NCBI RefSeq assembly: GCF_900996225.1
Contig: NZ_CAAJGL010000090.1
Span: forward strand, 1 to 64,000
Length of the DNA: 64,000 bases
Source of the DNA: Paraburkholderia sp. BCC1884
GTDB lineage: Bacteria > Pseudomonadota > Gammaproteobacteria > Burkholderiales > Burkholderiaceae
Reading direction: 5' to 3'
Of the stretch, positions 42,286 through 51,073 are shown in pieces (within the stretch, counting starts at the first letter, position 1; every line of letters starts with the position of its first letter). The notes beneath the pieces were generated by a model. It did not search any database and was not told where the DNA came from. It saw only the letters and a list, made by a program, of their open reading frames with translations. Made by a program: the position numbers and the translations under genes.

Positions 42286-43218
42286 GTGCATGAATTGAGT
42301 GTTCGCCGCCTGCATCACGTCGTCGCGCTGGCCGAGGAAGGCAGCTTCGCGCGGGCCGCCGAACGCGTGCACCTCAGCCAGCCGGCGCTGAGCCGCAGCA
42401 TTCAGACCATCGAGGACGAACTCGGCCTGCGTCTGTTCGATCGCGCGGCGCGCGGGGTGGCGATCACGCAAGCCGGAAAGCTGGTCGTCGAGCGTGCGCG
42501 TCGCGTGCTGTTCGAAGCGAACCGCCTCGTACGCGACGCCGAACTGCTCAAAACGCACGAGGCCGGCGAGGTGCGCATCGGCCTCGGCCCCTATCCCGCG
42601 ATGGTTTTATTGCCCGATCTGCTGATCGAGTTTGCCCGCCGTCATCCGCGGGTCGAGATCAAGCTGGAGTTGAATCACGCCGACACGATGATCGATATGT
42701 TGCTGGCCGAGCAGATCGATTTCCTCGTGATGGACAAGCGCGTGTTGCCCGACAATCCGGCACTCGCCGTCCGGTCGCTGCCGCGTCACGACGGCGCGTG
42801 GTTCGTCCGTCCCGAGCATCCGCTGGCCGGGCGCGACAGTCTGGCGGTCGGCGCGCTGCGCGATTTCCCACTGGTCTCCGTGCCTTTGCCGCCCTTCATG
42901 CAGAGTGCGGTACACCGTCTGTTGAAAATCCGCTCTCACGAAAAGATTCCGCTGCAGCTCGAATGCAACGATTTGCGCATCTTGAAATCGTTCGTCGAAC
43001 AGACCGATGCCCTGTTGTTCGCCACCGCGTCGGCGGTACGCAAGGAACTCGCGGCCGGCACGCTGGCGCCCTTGCCCGTGAGGGACGCGCCGCGCATGGC
43101 GCTCGAAATGGCGCTGGTGAGTCTCGCCGATCGCACGATGTCTCCGGCCGGCGAGATCGCCCTGGCGCTCGCCAAACAGATGCTCAACGACGCCAACACG
43201 CCCCCCGCCGCGACCTGA
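42286..43218 (+). CDS. LysR-family transcriptional regulator
   Basis: 310 residues from a GTG start. The N-terminal winged helix (about 5-63) has HHVVALAEEGSFARAAERVH and LSQPALSRSIQTIEDELG; the C-terminal part is a LysR substrate-binding domain starting at GEVRIGLGPYP. The GTG at 42286 was preferred over a TTG at 42277 because a GCGAG element is better spaced for it. It is divergent from a DUF1254 gene and 207 bases upstream of a porin, so it probably controls one or both. Confidence 0.87.
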   Translation: MHELSVRRLHHVVALAEEGSFARAAERVHLSQPALSRSIQTIEDELGLRLFDRAARGVAITQAGKLVVERARRVLFEANRLVRDAELLKTHEAGEVRIGLGPYPAMVLLPDLLIEFARRHPRVEIKLELNHADTMIDMLLAEQIDFLVMDKRVLPDNPALAVRSLPRHDGAWFVRPEHPLAGRDSLAVGALRDFPLVSVPLPPFMQSAVHRLLKIRSHEKIPLQLECNDLRILKSFVEQTDALLFATASAVRKELAAGTLAPLPVRDAPRMALEMALVSLADRTMSPAGEIALALAKQMLNDANTPPAAT

Positions 43219-43220
43219 TT

Positions 43221-43234
43221 CACCGCGTTTTGCG
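43221..43234. repeat. 14-base direct repeat flanking the porin gene, left copy
   Basis: CACCGCGTTTTGCG, two bases after the LysR stop. An identical copy lies at 44551-44564, six bases after the porin stop. Confidence 0.5.
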
Positions 43235-43425
43235 TGCCATGCAGGCACTGCAAGCTTCCCATGAAAATAATGCAATAGCGGTAAGGGACGCTTTCCTCTC
43301 AAATTAGCACATTCGTTCTATTTCTCCCGGCCCTGGCCCCGTCGCGGCGAAGAGAACGGTGGGCGTGAACCACGCCCACCCAAACAGATCCGCAATCAGC
43401 GGAGATCATAAGAGAGGAGACATGC

Positions 43426-44544
43426 ATGCGTTTGATCACTCAGGGTATGTGCGGCGCGACGCTGATTCTGGCCGCCGGTAGCGCGATGGCGGCGGATTCG
43501 AGCGTCACCTTGTACGGCGTGGCCGACAGCTTTATTCAATACCTCGACAACGGCGGCGCCCATTCGTTTTCCGAACGAAGCGGCGGCTCGACCGGTTCGC
43601 TGTTCGGCCTCAAGGGTAACGAGGACCTCGGCGGCGGCCTAGCCGCGCAGTTCGACGTGGAAAGCGGCTTCAACATCAACAACGGCAGTGCCTTTGTCGA
43701 CACGTCGGCGCTTTTCTATCGCCAGGCCTGGGTGGGTCTGAACGACATGAAATACGGCGCCCTCACCTTCGGTCGTCAGTACGAGCCGAGCTTTCGGGCC
43801 ATTTATCCGAGCGATCCGTTTCGCGCCAACGAAATCATGTCGCCGTTTTCCGCGCTCGTGCTCGCGGTGGACCGCAACACGCTGTCGACGCAATACGATA
43901 GCGGGCGGGCGAGCAACTCCATCCTCTATCAATCGCCGAATCTGCAGGGCCTGCAGTTCTACGGCATGTACGCATTCTCTGCCACCGTCGCCCAGCCTGT
44001 CCCCTCCACCACCGGCAATATGCTGAACGTGGCCGCGACCTACTCGGGCTATGGTTTCTATGCGGCGCTGTCCTACGTGAATCAGCATGCGGGCCAGGAG
44101 ACCATCACCGGTTTGCCGGGCTCGCTGGGTCTGCTCGGCACTGAGCACTTCATCGGCGCGCTAGGCTACCAGATCGGTATCGTGAACCTCACGTTCAACT
44201 ACTCGTATCAGCACGCCAAAGACGCCCCCGCGCGATCGCTGGCCGCGCTGCTCGGCACGGCGCATTCGCTGAGCGTCGCCGAACTCGGTGCCACGATCCA
44301 GGCAACCGCCGCCGATTCGATCGAGATCGCCGGCGTGCAGCGCAACGTACGCGGTGCGCATGACAACACCCTCGGCGTGCAGCTCGGCTTCGATCATTCG
44401 CTTTCCAGACGCACCAGCCTCTATGCGCGCGCGGGCTATATGAAGAACAACGGCAGCGCGACGGTCAGCTGGCCGGGCATCACCGTCAGCGAGCCCGGCA
44501 CCAGGCAGGTTCTGGCGACGCTCGGCATGACACACCGCTTCTGA
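43426..44544 (+). CDS. Gram-negative general porin (Burkholderia type)
   Basis: 372 residues, a normal length for 16-stranded trimeric porins. The signal peptide ends near AMAAD (about 22). Diagnostic segments: SSVTLYGVADSFIQYLDNGG at the mature N-terminus, GLKGNEDLGGGLAAQFDVES, FYRQAWVGLNDMKYGALTFG and the C-terminal LATLGMTHRF with terminal Phe. A GAGAGGAGA ribosome binding site precedes the start. It is flanked by a 14-base direct repeat. Substrate selectivity is unknown. Confidence 0.93.
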   Translation: MRLITQGMCGATLILAAGSAMAADSSVTLYGVADSFIQYLDNGGAHSFSERSGGSTGSLFGLKGNEDLGGGLAAQFDVESGFNINNGSAFVDTSALFYRQAWVGLNDMKYGALTFGRQYEPSFRAIYPSDPFRANEIMSPFSALVLAVDRNTLSTQYDSGRASNSILYQSPNLQGLQFYGMYAFSATVAQPVPSTTGNMLNVAATYSGYGFYAALSYVNQHAGQETITGLPGSLGLLGTEHFIGALGYQIGIVNLTFNYSYQHAKDAPARSLAALLGTAHSLSVAELGATIQATAADSIEIAGVQRNVRGAHDNTLGVQLGFDHSLSRRTSLYARAGYMKNNGSATVSWPGITVSEPGTRQVLATLGMTHRF

Positions 44545-44550
44545 TCGACA

Positions 44551-44564
44551 CACCGCGTTTTGCG
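44551..44564. repeat. 14-base direct repeat flanking the porin gene, right copy
   Basis: CACCGCGTTTTGCG, identical to 43221-43234. Confidence 0.5.
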
Positions 44565-44586
44565 CGCGCTCGTCGAATGAGTTTGA

Positions 44587-44748
44587 ATGGGACCGTTGCG
44601 CCTTATTCAGTTCGGCGGCTGCGAAGGGCAGATTGCCAACTGCCTGCCCATCACGCCAGGCTGGAACTACACCGTGCGGCTTTACCGTCCACGCGAGGAA
44701 ATCCTGAGCGGTGCATGGAAGTTTCCGGCTCCCGTGCCTGTCAATTGA
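44587..44748 (+). pseudogene. C-terminal remnant of a DUF1254/DUF1214 protein
   Basis: An open stretch of 53 codons whose end reads ITPGWNYTVRLYRPREEILS then GAWKFPAPVPVN. This is the terminal segment of DUF1214 proteins: the two full copies nearby end with SNWLP ... LRVYSPRADALNGDW and SNWLP ... ARIYGPEESVFNGTW. The rest of the domain is absent upstream, where the porin gene ends 42 bases before. It is therefore a truncated relic. The conserved NWLP has become NCLP. Confidence 0.8.
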
Positions 44749-44767
44749 GCCCGTGATGTGCTGCGCA

Positions 44768-45172
44768 CTACTTCGTCGATTTCGACAGGCGGTGCGCGAG
44801 TCCCAACTTGCTGACCAGCTGCCACGTATAGACGCGTGAAAAGCTGACGCCGAAATTCGTCGTCAGCAGTTCGCGGACGCGGGCGTTAGTCCAGGCATCG
44901 GTGGGAAAACCATGCGCGCGGGCGGAGTCGTTCAGCGCGGCGGCGAGCCACTGGCGCGCGTCGTCATCGAGTGCCGAAGGGCGGCCGCCAATGCTCATCT
45001 GTCGCAGCGCGTCGAGGCCGCCTTCGTCGAGAATCGCCTTGTAGCGTTCGACGGTCTGCGGCGACATCCGCAGCACCTCGACGACGTGCGCGACCGACGC
45101 GCCTTCCGCCAGCATTTTTCCCGCCGTCATTCTGCGGGCGACGCTCGGCAGTTCATCCGCTTGAGACGCCAT
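44768..45172 (-). CDS. IS630-like transposase N-terminal domain protein (winged helix only)
   Basis: 134 residues. Two helix-turn-helix units: GASVAHVVEVLRMSPQTVERY (about 24-45) and a winged helix with DAWTNARVRELLTTNFGVSF (about 91-115) ending HRLSKSTK. This is the DNA-binding half of IS630/Tc1-type transposases. The DDE catalytic half is missing; the next DNA holds the DUF1214 remnant. An AAAGGATG ribosome binding site precedes the start. It may be a truncated transposase or a domesticated DNA-binding protein. Confidence 0.7.
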   Translation of the reverse strand: MASQADELPSVARRMTAGKMLAEGASVAHVVEVLRMSPQTVERYKAILDEGGLDALRQMSIGGRPSALDDDARQWLAAALNDSARAHGFPTDAWTNARVRELLTTNFGVSFSRVYTWQLVSKLGLAHRLSKSTK

Positions 45173-45242
45173 ATCGCATCCTTTGAACGAGCTGCCGCGC
45201 TTCCAGACAACCGCTACAGGAACGCTGACCGACAGATAAGCG

Positions 45243-47663
45243 CTACTCCTGCTCGGCGATCGCGCGTGCCATGAGCCCCTTGGCCTTTTCGTACTCGGTG
45301 GCGACCGCGGGTTCCTGCGGCTTCAGATCGATGGTGACCTTGTCGATCTTTCCGCTGAACGTGAACGGCACGTCGTATTTCTCCGTAACCGGCGTGCCCG
45401 TGTCCATGCCGACGTCGAAGGTCTCATCCAACGTAAAGCGCACCGGCACTGTTTTGTCTACGCGGCCTTGCGCAACCTGTTGCCCATCGACGGAGAGGAT
45501 CACGTTGCCGCCCTTTCCGAGCCCCTTGCCGTCATAGGTAAAGGCCATCGTGACCGTATGCGCGCCCGCGGCGACCGCGCTCGAGCCGCGAATCTCGTAG
45601 TGGTCGATATTGCCGTAGTTGTAGTGAAACACCGGCACGCCCTTGTCCAGATACAGCGCCCAGCCGTCGAACAAGCCGCCCTCGGTCACGATGATGCCGT
45701 TCGTCGCACCCTGCTGCGCCATCTCCACCGACGCGTTGATGGTCCAGGATTTGTTCTTCACGTCAGGCGCGACGCCTTCCGGAATCCGCACCGCACCTTC
45801 GTAATAGGTGTAGCTGGTGCGGCCTTTATTCAGGCTCGGTCTGATCGCCGGATTCAGACGATCGGTACGGCTGTTGTCCAGCGGCAGCACGTTGTATTTC
45901 TTCGCTTCCGCGTAAAACAGCTTCTGCATGCTGTCTAGTTTCGCGGGCATCGTGGCGGCCAGATCCTTCGACTCGCTGAAGTCGTCGGCGACGTGATACA
46001 GCTCCCACTTGTAGCCGGTGATGACGTCGACGCTCGGCTGCACGGTGTCCCACGGATTGCCGGCCGGCGTCGTGCCGGCCACCCAGCCGTCGTGATAAAT
46101 CGCCCGGTTGCCGAACAGCTCGAAGTATTGGGTGGTGCGCCGCGACGGTGCCGAGGGATTGTCGAACGTGTATTCCATGCTCACGCCTTCGATCGGCTTC
46201 TGTTTAACGCCGTCGACCATGGTGGGCTGCGGCAGATGCGAGGCTTCCAGAATGGTCGGCAGGATATCGATCACGTGATGCCATTGCGTGCGCAACTGCC
46301 CCACCTCCTTGATATGCGACGGCCAGGAAATCACCATGCCGTTTGCCGTGCCGCCGTAGTGGGAGGCGATCTGCTTCATCCACTGGAACGGCGTGTCCAT
46401 GGCGTGCGCCCAGCCCACCGGAAAGTGGTTATAAGTTTTCCAGGTGCCGATGTCGTCCTTCTGCGCGAGCATCTGCTTGTAGTTCTGGAAGATGCCGTTC
46501 ATCTCCGCGGGAATATTCGTCGAGCCTTCGAGCGTGCCTTCGCCGCTCGCGCCGTTATCCCCGACGATGTAGATCACGAGCGTGTTGTCCTTCAACCCGA
46601 GATCGTCGACCGCCTGAAGCACGCGCCCCACGTTGTAGTCCGTCTGCTCGAGATAGCCCGCATACACTTCCATCATGTACGAGTACAGCTTCTTCTGATC
46701 CGCGTTGAGCGAGTCCCACGCGGGAATCGCCGGTGGACGCGGCGTCAGTTGCGTATCGGGCGGCACGATGCCGAGTTGCTTCTGCCGGGCCAGCGTCTGC
46801 TCGCGCAACGCGTCCCAACCCTGGTCGAACTTGCCGCTGTACTTCGCGATCCACTCCTTACGCGGCTGGTGCGGCGCATGCGTAGCGCCCGGCGCGTAGT
46901 ACATCAGGAACGGACGGTTGGGCGCGAGCGAATGCTGGGTGCGCATCCATTTGATAGCCTGATCCGCGAGGTCGTAGTCCAGGTTGTAGTCCGGCTTGCC
47001 GAGATACGGCTCGATCGGCCTGGTTCCTTCGAACACACCCGGGCGCCACTGATTGGTGTCGCCGCCGATAAAGCCATAGAAATACTCGAAGCCAAGGCCC
47101 GTCGGCCAACGGTCGAATGGACCGGCCTGGCTGCCTTCCCAGTCGGGCACGTTGTGGTCCTTGCCGAACCAGGCGGTGTTCCAGCCGTTGTCGCGCAGGA
47201 TTTCCCCGACTGTCGCGGTGTCCTTGCCGGTCAACGAGTCATAGCCCGGATAGCCGGTCGCCATCTCCATGATCTGGCCGACGTGCGCCGAATGATGGTT
47301 GTGGCCGGTCAGCAACGCGGCGCGCGTGGGAGAGCACATCGCCGTGGTGTGAAACTGGTTGTAGCGCAAGCCTTCCGAGGCGAGCTTGTCGAGCGTCGGC
47401 GTGTTGACCGGTCCGCCGAATGTGTCGGACGCGCTATAGCCTACGTCGTCGAGCAGCACGAGCAAAATGTTGGGCGCGCCGGCGGGCGCCTGAACGGGCT
47501 TGGGAAAGTCGGGTTTGGAATCCTTCGCCCCGAGTTCGATTTTGCCTTTGAACGGCGCGGGCGGAATGGGCAGAACGGTTTGGGCAGCCGCGATACTGAC
47601 GCAGCAGATCGCCACCAGAGCGGACACGAGAGACTGAACTCGAAGCGTTCCACATGCACGCAT
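45243..47663 (-). CDS. Exported arylsulfatase, type I
   Basis: 806 residues with a signal peptide (about 1-27, ending IAAA). It hydrolyses sulfate esters in the periplasm. The metal-binding PNILLVLLDDVGYS, the sulfatase signature CSPTRAALLTGHN (Cys about 107, to be converted to formylglycine) and the second signature VGEILRDNGWNTAWFGKDHN are all present. A C-terminal domain (about 620-780) includes GLFDGWALYLDKGVPVFHYN. No formylglycine-generating enzyme is in the window. Close homologues near 550 residues lack the extra C-terminal domain. Confidence 0.92.
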   Translation of the reverse strand: MRACGTLRVQSLVSALVAICCVSIAAAQTVLPIPPAPFKGKIELGAKDSKPDFPKPVQAPAGAPNILLVLLDDVGYSASDTFGGPVNTPTLDKLASEGLRYNQFHTTAMCSPTRAALLTGHNHHSAHVGQIMEMATGYPGYDSLTGKDTATVGEILRDNGWNTAWFGKDHNVPDWEGSQAGPFDRWPTGLGFEYFYGFIGGDTNQWRPGVFEGTRPIEPYLGKPDYNLDYDLADQAIKWMRTQHSLAPNRPFLMYYAPGATHAPHQPRKEWIAKYSGKFDQGWDALREQTLARQKQLGIVPPDTQLTPRPPAIPAWDSLNADQKKLYSYMMEVYAGYLEQTDYNVGRVLQAVDDLGLKDNTLVIYIVGDNGASGEGTLEGSTNIPAEMNGIFQNYKQMLAQKDDIGTWKTYNHFPVGWAHAMDTPFQWMKQIASHYGGTANGMVISWPSHIKEVGQLRTQWHHVIDILPTILEASHLPQPTMVDGVKQKPIEGVSMEYTFDNPSAPSRRTTQYFELFGNRAIYHDGWVAGTTPAGNPWDTVQPSVDVITGYKWELYHVADDFSESKDLAATMPAKLDSMQKLFYAEAKKYNVLPLDNSRTDRLNPAIRPSLNKGRTSYTYYEGAVRIPEGVAPDVKNKSWTINASVEMAQQGATNGIIVTEGGLFDGWALYLDKGVPVFHYNYGNIDHYEIRGSSAVAAGAHTVTMAFTYDGKGLGKGGNVILSVDGQQVAQGRVDKTVPVRFTLDETFDVGMDTGTPVTEKYDVPFTFSGKIDKVTIDLKPQEPAVATEYEKAKGLMARAIAEQE

Positions 47664-48122
47664 TGCCGGCTCCTCATCGGTGAGTCATGCGAAATAAATT
47701 CTCGCGCCCAGCAGAATTGATTCGGAGCGCACATGCGACATAAAATCCAATGGCTTTTTTCAGACGCAACGTCGATTATTCTTCGCAGTCGATGAGTGTG
47801 CGATCCAACCCGATTGCGCATCCAATGTCAGCGGATGATATACCGCAAAACCTGAAAAATGTAGGATCACTTGTGATATTCAGGAGCGACAAATTCTCCC
47901 CTTGCCATTTGTCAAAACGTTATCTATCGTATGTAAGACTTTGTTAAGTTGCGGTCCATCACGCGAGCGGCTGCTGACATCGCGCGGCTGCGGCAATGAC
48001 CTGCTATCCATTGCGCTTGAGCGCTACCTCGAAGCCTCGAGTGGACTGGGCATCGTCTCGTTTCGTCATTTATTTTTATGCGAGGCGATTGATTGCCCGC
48101 TCGACACTATTCGGGTTATTTA
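47664..48122. other. Intergenic region between the arylsulfatase and DUF1254 copy 2
   Basis: 459 bases between divergent genes, with lower GC than its surroundings. The inverted repeat ATCAC-TT-GTGAT lies at 47866-47877, and a TTGTCA near 47909 could be a -35, but no clear -10 follows at the proper distance. No ribosome binding site or coding sequence was recognised. Confidence 0.45.
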
Positions 48123-49553
48123 ATGGCTAAAGGTCGGCTTCATCTCGGTGGATTATTAATCGGTATGCTTGCTGTGTTTTTCAGCATGCCGATCATGGCG
48201 CAGAACCCGGCAGCCGATGCCGACAAAAACAATCATTCGTCGAGTCTCACTGCATCACCGGAAGAAGCGCGCGCCATCGCCAGGGACGCGTTCATCTACG
48301 CGTACCCGATGCTCTACAACTACAAGACGATGTACGAGCAGGCCGTCGATCCGAAGGCGAAGGCCTACGTTGGCGGCTTCGGGAAATTCCGTCACTATTC
48401 GAAGCCGTACGGTCCCGAGAACAAGGACATCGTCACGCCCAACAACGACACGCCTTACTCGTGGGCATGGCTCGATCTGCGGCGCGAGCCATGGGTGCTG
48501 ACGGTGCCGGCCATACTCGACAAGCGTTACTACGTGTTCCAGTGGATCGATCTCTTCACCTACAACTTCGCGTATGTCGGCTCGCGCACGACCGGCGAAG
48601 GTGCGGGGCATTACCTCTTCGCCGGGCCTGACTGGAACGGCGAGACGCCCAAGGGTATCGACAAGGTGTTCCGTTCCGAGACCGACTTCATCGTGACACT
48701 GGGCCGCACCGCGCTCAACGGCCCTGCCGACGTGAAGAACATGCAGGCGATCCAGCGCGGCTACAGGCTCACCTCGCTCTCGGCGTTCGAACACCGCCCG
48801 GCGCCACCTGCCGCGCCGGGCGTGAATTTCCCGAAGTGGAACGAAGCCGACGCCACCTCGATCGATTTCATCTCGTACCTGAATTTTCTGCTGCAGTTCA
48901 CTCAGCCGGGCGCAGCGTCGGAAACGGAATTGATGCAGCGCTTCGCGCGGATCGGCATTGCGCCAGGCCGGCACTTCGACGCAGCGGCGTTGCCGCCGCA
49001 GACGCGCCAGGCCATCGAGGCCGGTATCGCCGACGGCAAAGCCGCGCTTGCCGACGCCGAAAAACACACCACCAGTTCCTACGACCTGTTCGGCACGCGC
49101 CAGGATCTCAACGGCGATTACACCAAACGTGCGGTCGCCGCCGCGATGGGTATCTACGGCAACACCAGGCAGGAAGCGGTGTATGTCGGCACGCGCCTGA
49201 ACGCCGAGCATCAGCAGTTGGTGGGCGCCCAACCCTACGTCATTCACTTCGACAAGAAAGATCTACCGCCTGCGAAGTTCTTCTGGTCGATGACGATGTA
49301 CGACCTTCCCGCGCGTCACCTGGTGGCCAATCCGATCAACCGCTATTCCATCGGCGACCGGACCCACGGCCTCAAATACGGCGCCGACGGTTCGCTCGAC
49401 ATCTACGTCCAGCAAGCATCGCCAGGGCCGGACAAACAATCGAACTGGCTTCCGGCACCGGCGGGTCCGTACAACGTCATCGCGCGAATCTATGGGCCTG
49501 AAGAATCGGTGTTCAACGGAACGTGGACATTCCCCGTTCCCCAGAAACGATAA
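48123..49553 (+). CDS. DUF1254/DUF1214 exported protein, copy 2
   Basis: 476 residues with a signal peptide (about 1-28, ending PIMAQ). The DUF1254 region starts at ARAIARDAFIYAYPMLYNYK, with NNDTPYSWAWLDLRREPWVL following. The DUF1214 region has YVIHFDKKDLPPAKFFWSMT, LDIYVQQASPGPDKQ and SNWLPAP. It shares the domain order of copy 1 (40728-42179) but is clearly diverged from it. Followed 57 bases later by a MetA-type channel gene on the same strand; probable operon. Function unknown. Confidence 0.85.
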   Translation: MAKGRLHLGGLLIGMLAVFFSMPIMAQNPAADADKNNHSSSLTASPEEARAIARDAFIYAYPMLYNYKTMYEQAVDPKAKAYVGGFGKFRHYSKPYGPENKDIVTPNNDTPYSWAWLDLRREPWVLTVPAILDKRYYVFQWIDLFTYNFAYVGSRTTGEGAGHYLFAGPDWNGETPKGIDKVFRSETDFIVTLGRTALNGPADVKNMQAIQRGYRLTSLSAFEHRPAPPAAPGVNFPKWNEADATSIDFISYLNFLLQFTQPGAASETELMQRFARIGIAPGRHFDAAALPPQTRQAIEAGIADGKAALADAEKHTTSSYDLFGTRQDLNGDYTKRAVAAAMGIYGNTRQEAVYVGTRLNAEHQQLVGAQPYVIHFDKKDLPPAKFFWSMTMYDLPARHLVANPINRYSIGDRTHGLKYGADGSLDIYVQQASPGPDKQSNWLPAPAGPYNVIARIYGPEESVFNGTWTFPVPQKR

Positions 49554-49610
49554 GCGCATCAAGCGGTTCGGCAGGCGCGAACAGATCGGCAAAGACCTGT
49601 GGAGATCGGT

Positions 49611-50573
49611 ATGAATAGACGGAACCACTCAGTATCGTGCCCGGCGTGGCGTTTGGCAGCGTTGTGCGGGGCCATGAGTCTCGCCAGCGCGCAGGTGGCG
49701 CAGGCCACCGAAGGCGGGATTGGGCGCCCGATCACCGGCGAGCAGATCACGCCGTACGCCGGCATCGTTCCGCCGACGTCGGACTGGATCGTGTCGCTGT
49801 CGACGATCTACTACCAGGGCTCGCTCGGTGCCACGAAGACCCTGCCCGTCGCCGGTACCGTCACGCAGGGCTTGAACTACCAGGTCATCTACACGATGGC
49901 GAATCTGGTGAAGACCTGGGGCATCACCGCCGGCGGATGGAATTTCGCGTCGTCGTTTGGCGTGCCGTTCCAGTACACCAACGCGTCGAGCTTTCGGGGC
50001 GTGCTGCCCAACGACCATGCGACACAATTCGCGGACATTTTCTTCACGCCCGTCGTGGCCGGTTATCACTTCAGCAAAACGGATCACATCGCGTTGAGCG
50101 TGCAGATGTACGCGCCGACGGGTGCCTACAACTCGAGCCGTTTGGCCAACGCAGGGCAAAACACGTGGACCTTCACGCCGACCGTCGCGTACACGCATCT
50201 GATTCCCTCGCAGAACATCGAACTATCTCTCAACTACGGTCTGGAGTTCTACACGGGCAACGATCAGACCCACTATCACAACGCGCCGGTTAGCGTACTC
50301 GACCTGCTCGCGCTCAAGCGGTTCGCCAGCGGCTGGGGCATCGGCGTGGTGGGCGGCTACATCCAGCAGATCGGCAACGACACCGGCGGCATCGCCCGCT
50401 TGACGGGCGGCACACAAGGGCATGCGGTCGGCATCGGCCCGATGGTCACGTGGGCGGGGAAAGTCGAGAAAACACCCGTTTCGGCGACCTTGCGCTGGGT
50501 GAACGAATTCAACACGAGCAATCGCCCGAAGGGCAACGCCGTGGAGCTGTCGATCAGCGCGACTTTCCAGTAG
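49611..50573 (+). CDS. Outer-membrane transporter, MetA-pathway/phenol-degradation type
   Basis: 320 residues. The signal peptide is cleaved near AQATEG (about 33). Alternating beta-strand character continues to a terminal aromatic-ended strand (SISATFQ). The sequence resembles the Phenol_MetA_deg family of hydrophobic-compound channels: GGIGRPITGEQITPYAGIVP, FADIFFTPVVAGYHFSKTDH, MYAPTGAY. A GGAGATCGGT ribosome binding site supports this start. It follows DUF1254 copy 2 and may import its substrate. Confidence 0.78.
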   Translation: MNRRNHSVSCPAWRLAALCGAMSLASAQVAQATEGGIGRPITGEQITPYAGIVPPTSDWIVSLSTIYYQGSLGATKTLPVAGTVTQGLNYQVIYTMANLVKTWGITAGGWNFASSFGVPFQYTNASSFRGVLPNDHATQFADIFFTPVVAGYHFSKTDHIALSVQMYAPTGAYNSSRLANAGQNTWTFTPTVAYTHLIPSQNIELSLNYGLEFYTGNDQTHYHNAPVSVLDLLALKRFASGWGIGVVGGYIQQIGNDTGGIARLTGGTQGHAVGIGPMVTWAGKVEKTPVSATLRWVNEFNTSNRPKGNAVELSISATFQ

Positions 50574-50754
50574 CAAGGGGATTCGATCCGGCAACCCGCA
50601 ATGGGCGCGGCCGCGCGGCATTGTTCGGTCTGCAGCAATTGTGATTTCACGCTATCGGCATAGAAAAAAGATAGGCAAGATCTAAACTGCTCTCTATCAG
50701 CTGCGCGCAACTCACCGAAGCGCGGCGCCCTTAAAACCGGATTGGAGAGTCATC

Positions 50755-51030
50755 ATGAAAAGCAAACTTCTTGCAGCCCTGCTGGTCGCCGTTACTGCCT
50801 CGATCGCCGCACCGGCATTCGCCAGCGGCTACGGCCCGGCGCCGTCCTATCGTCCGTCGGTTGGTGCGCCTGCTTCGCAACGCGGCCAAAGCGCACAGAC
50901 CGTCGCCGCCGAGCAGAGCAATGCGGTCGGCTCGGTGAACGACTCGTACGGTGGCGTGGTGGCGTCGTCCTCGGCATCCGGCCGCCGTCAATCGGCAGAG
51001 GGCTTCACCCGTCTGTACAACGCTCATTAA
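50755..51030 (+). CDS. Small exported Ser/Gly/Ala-rich protein
   Basis: 91 residues, not recognised. The signal peptide MKSKLLAALLVAVTASIAAP is cleaved near AFAS. The mature part is low in hydrophobicity and rich in Ser, Gly and Gln (SVNDSYGGVVASSSASGRRQ). A TGGAGAG ribosome binding site stands eight bases before the start. A small membrane protein gene follows after 43 bases. Confidence 0.65.
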   Translation: MKSKLLAALLVAVTASIAAPAFASGYGPAPSYRPSVGAPASQRGQSAQTVAAEQSNAVGSVNDSYGGVVASSSASGRRQSAEGFTRLYNAH

Positions 51031-51073
51031 TGTGAAGTTCGTTCGCTGAGTACGGCTGTTGCGAGGTGTTGAA

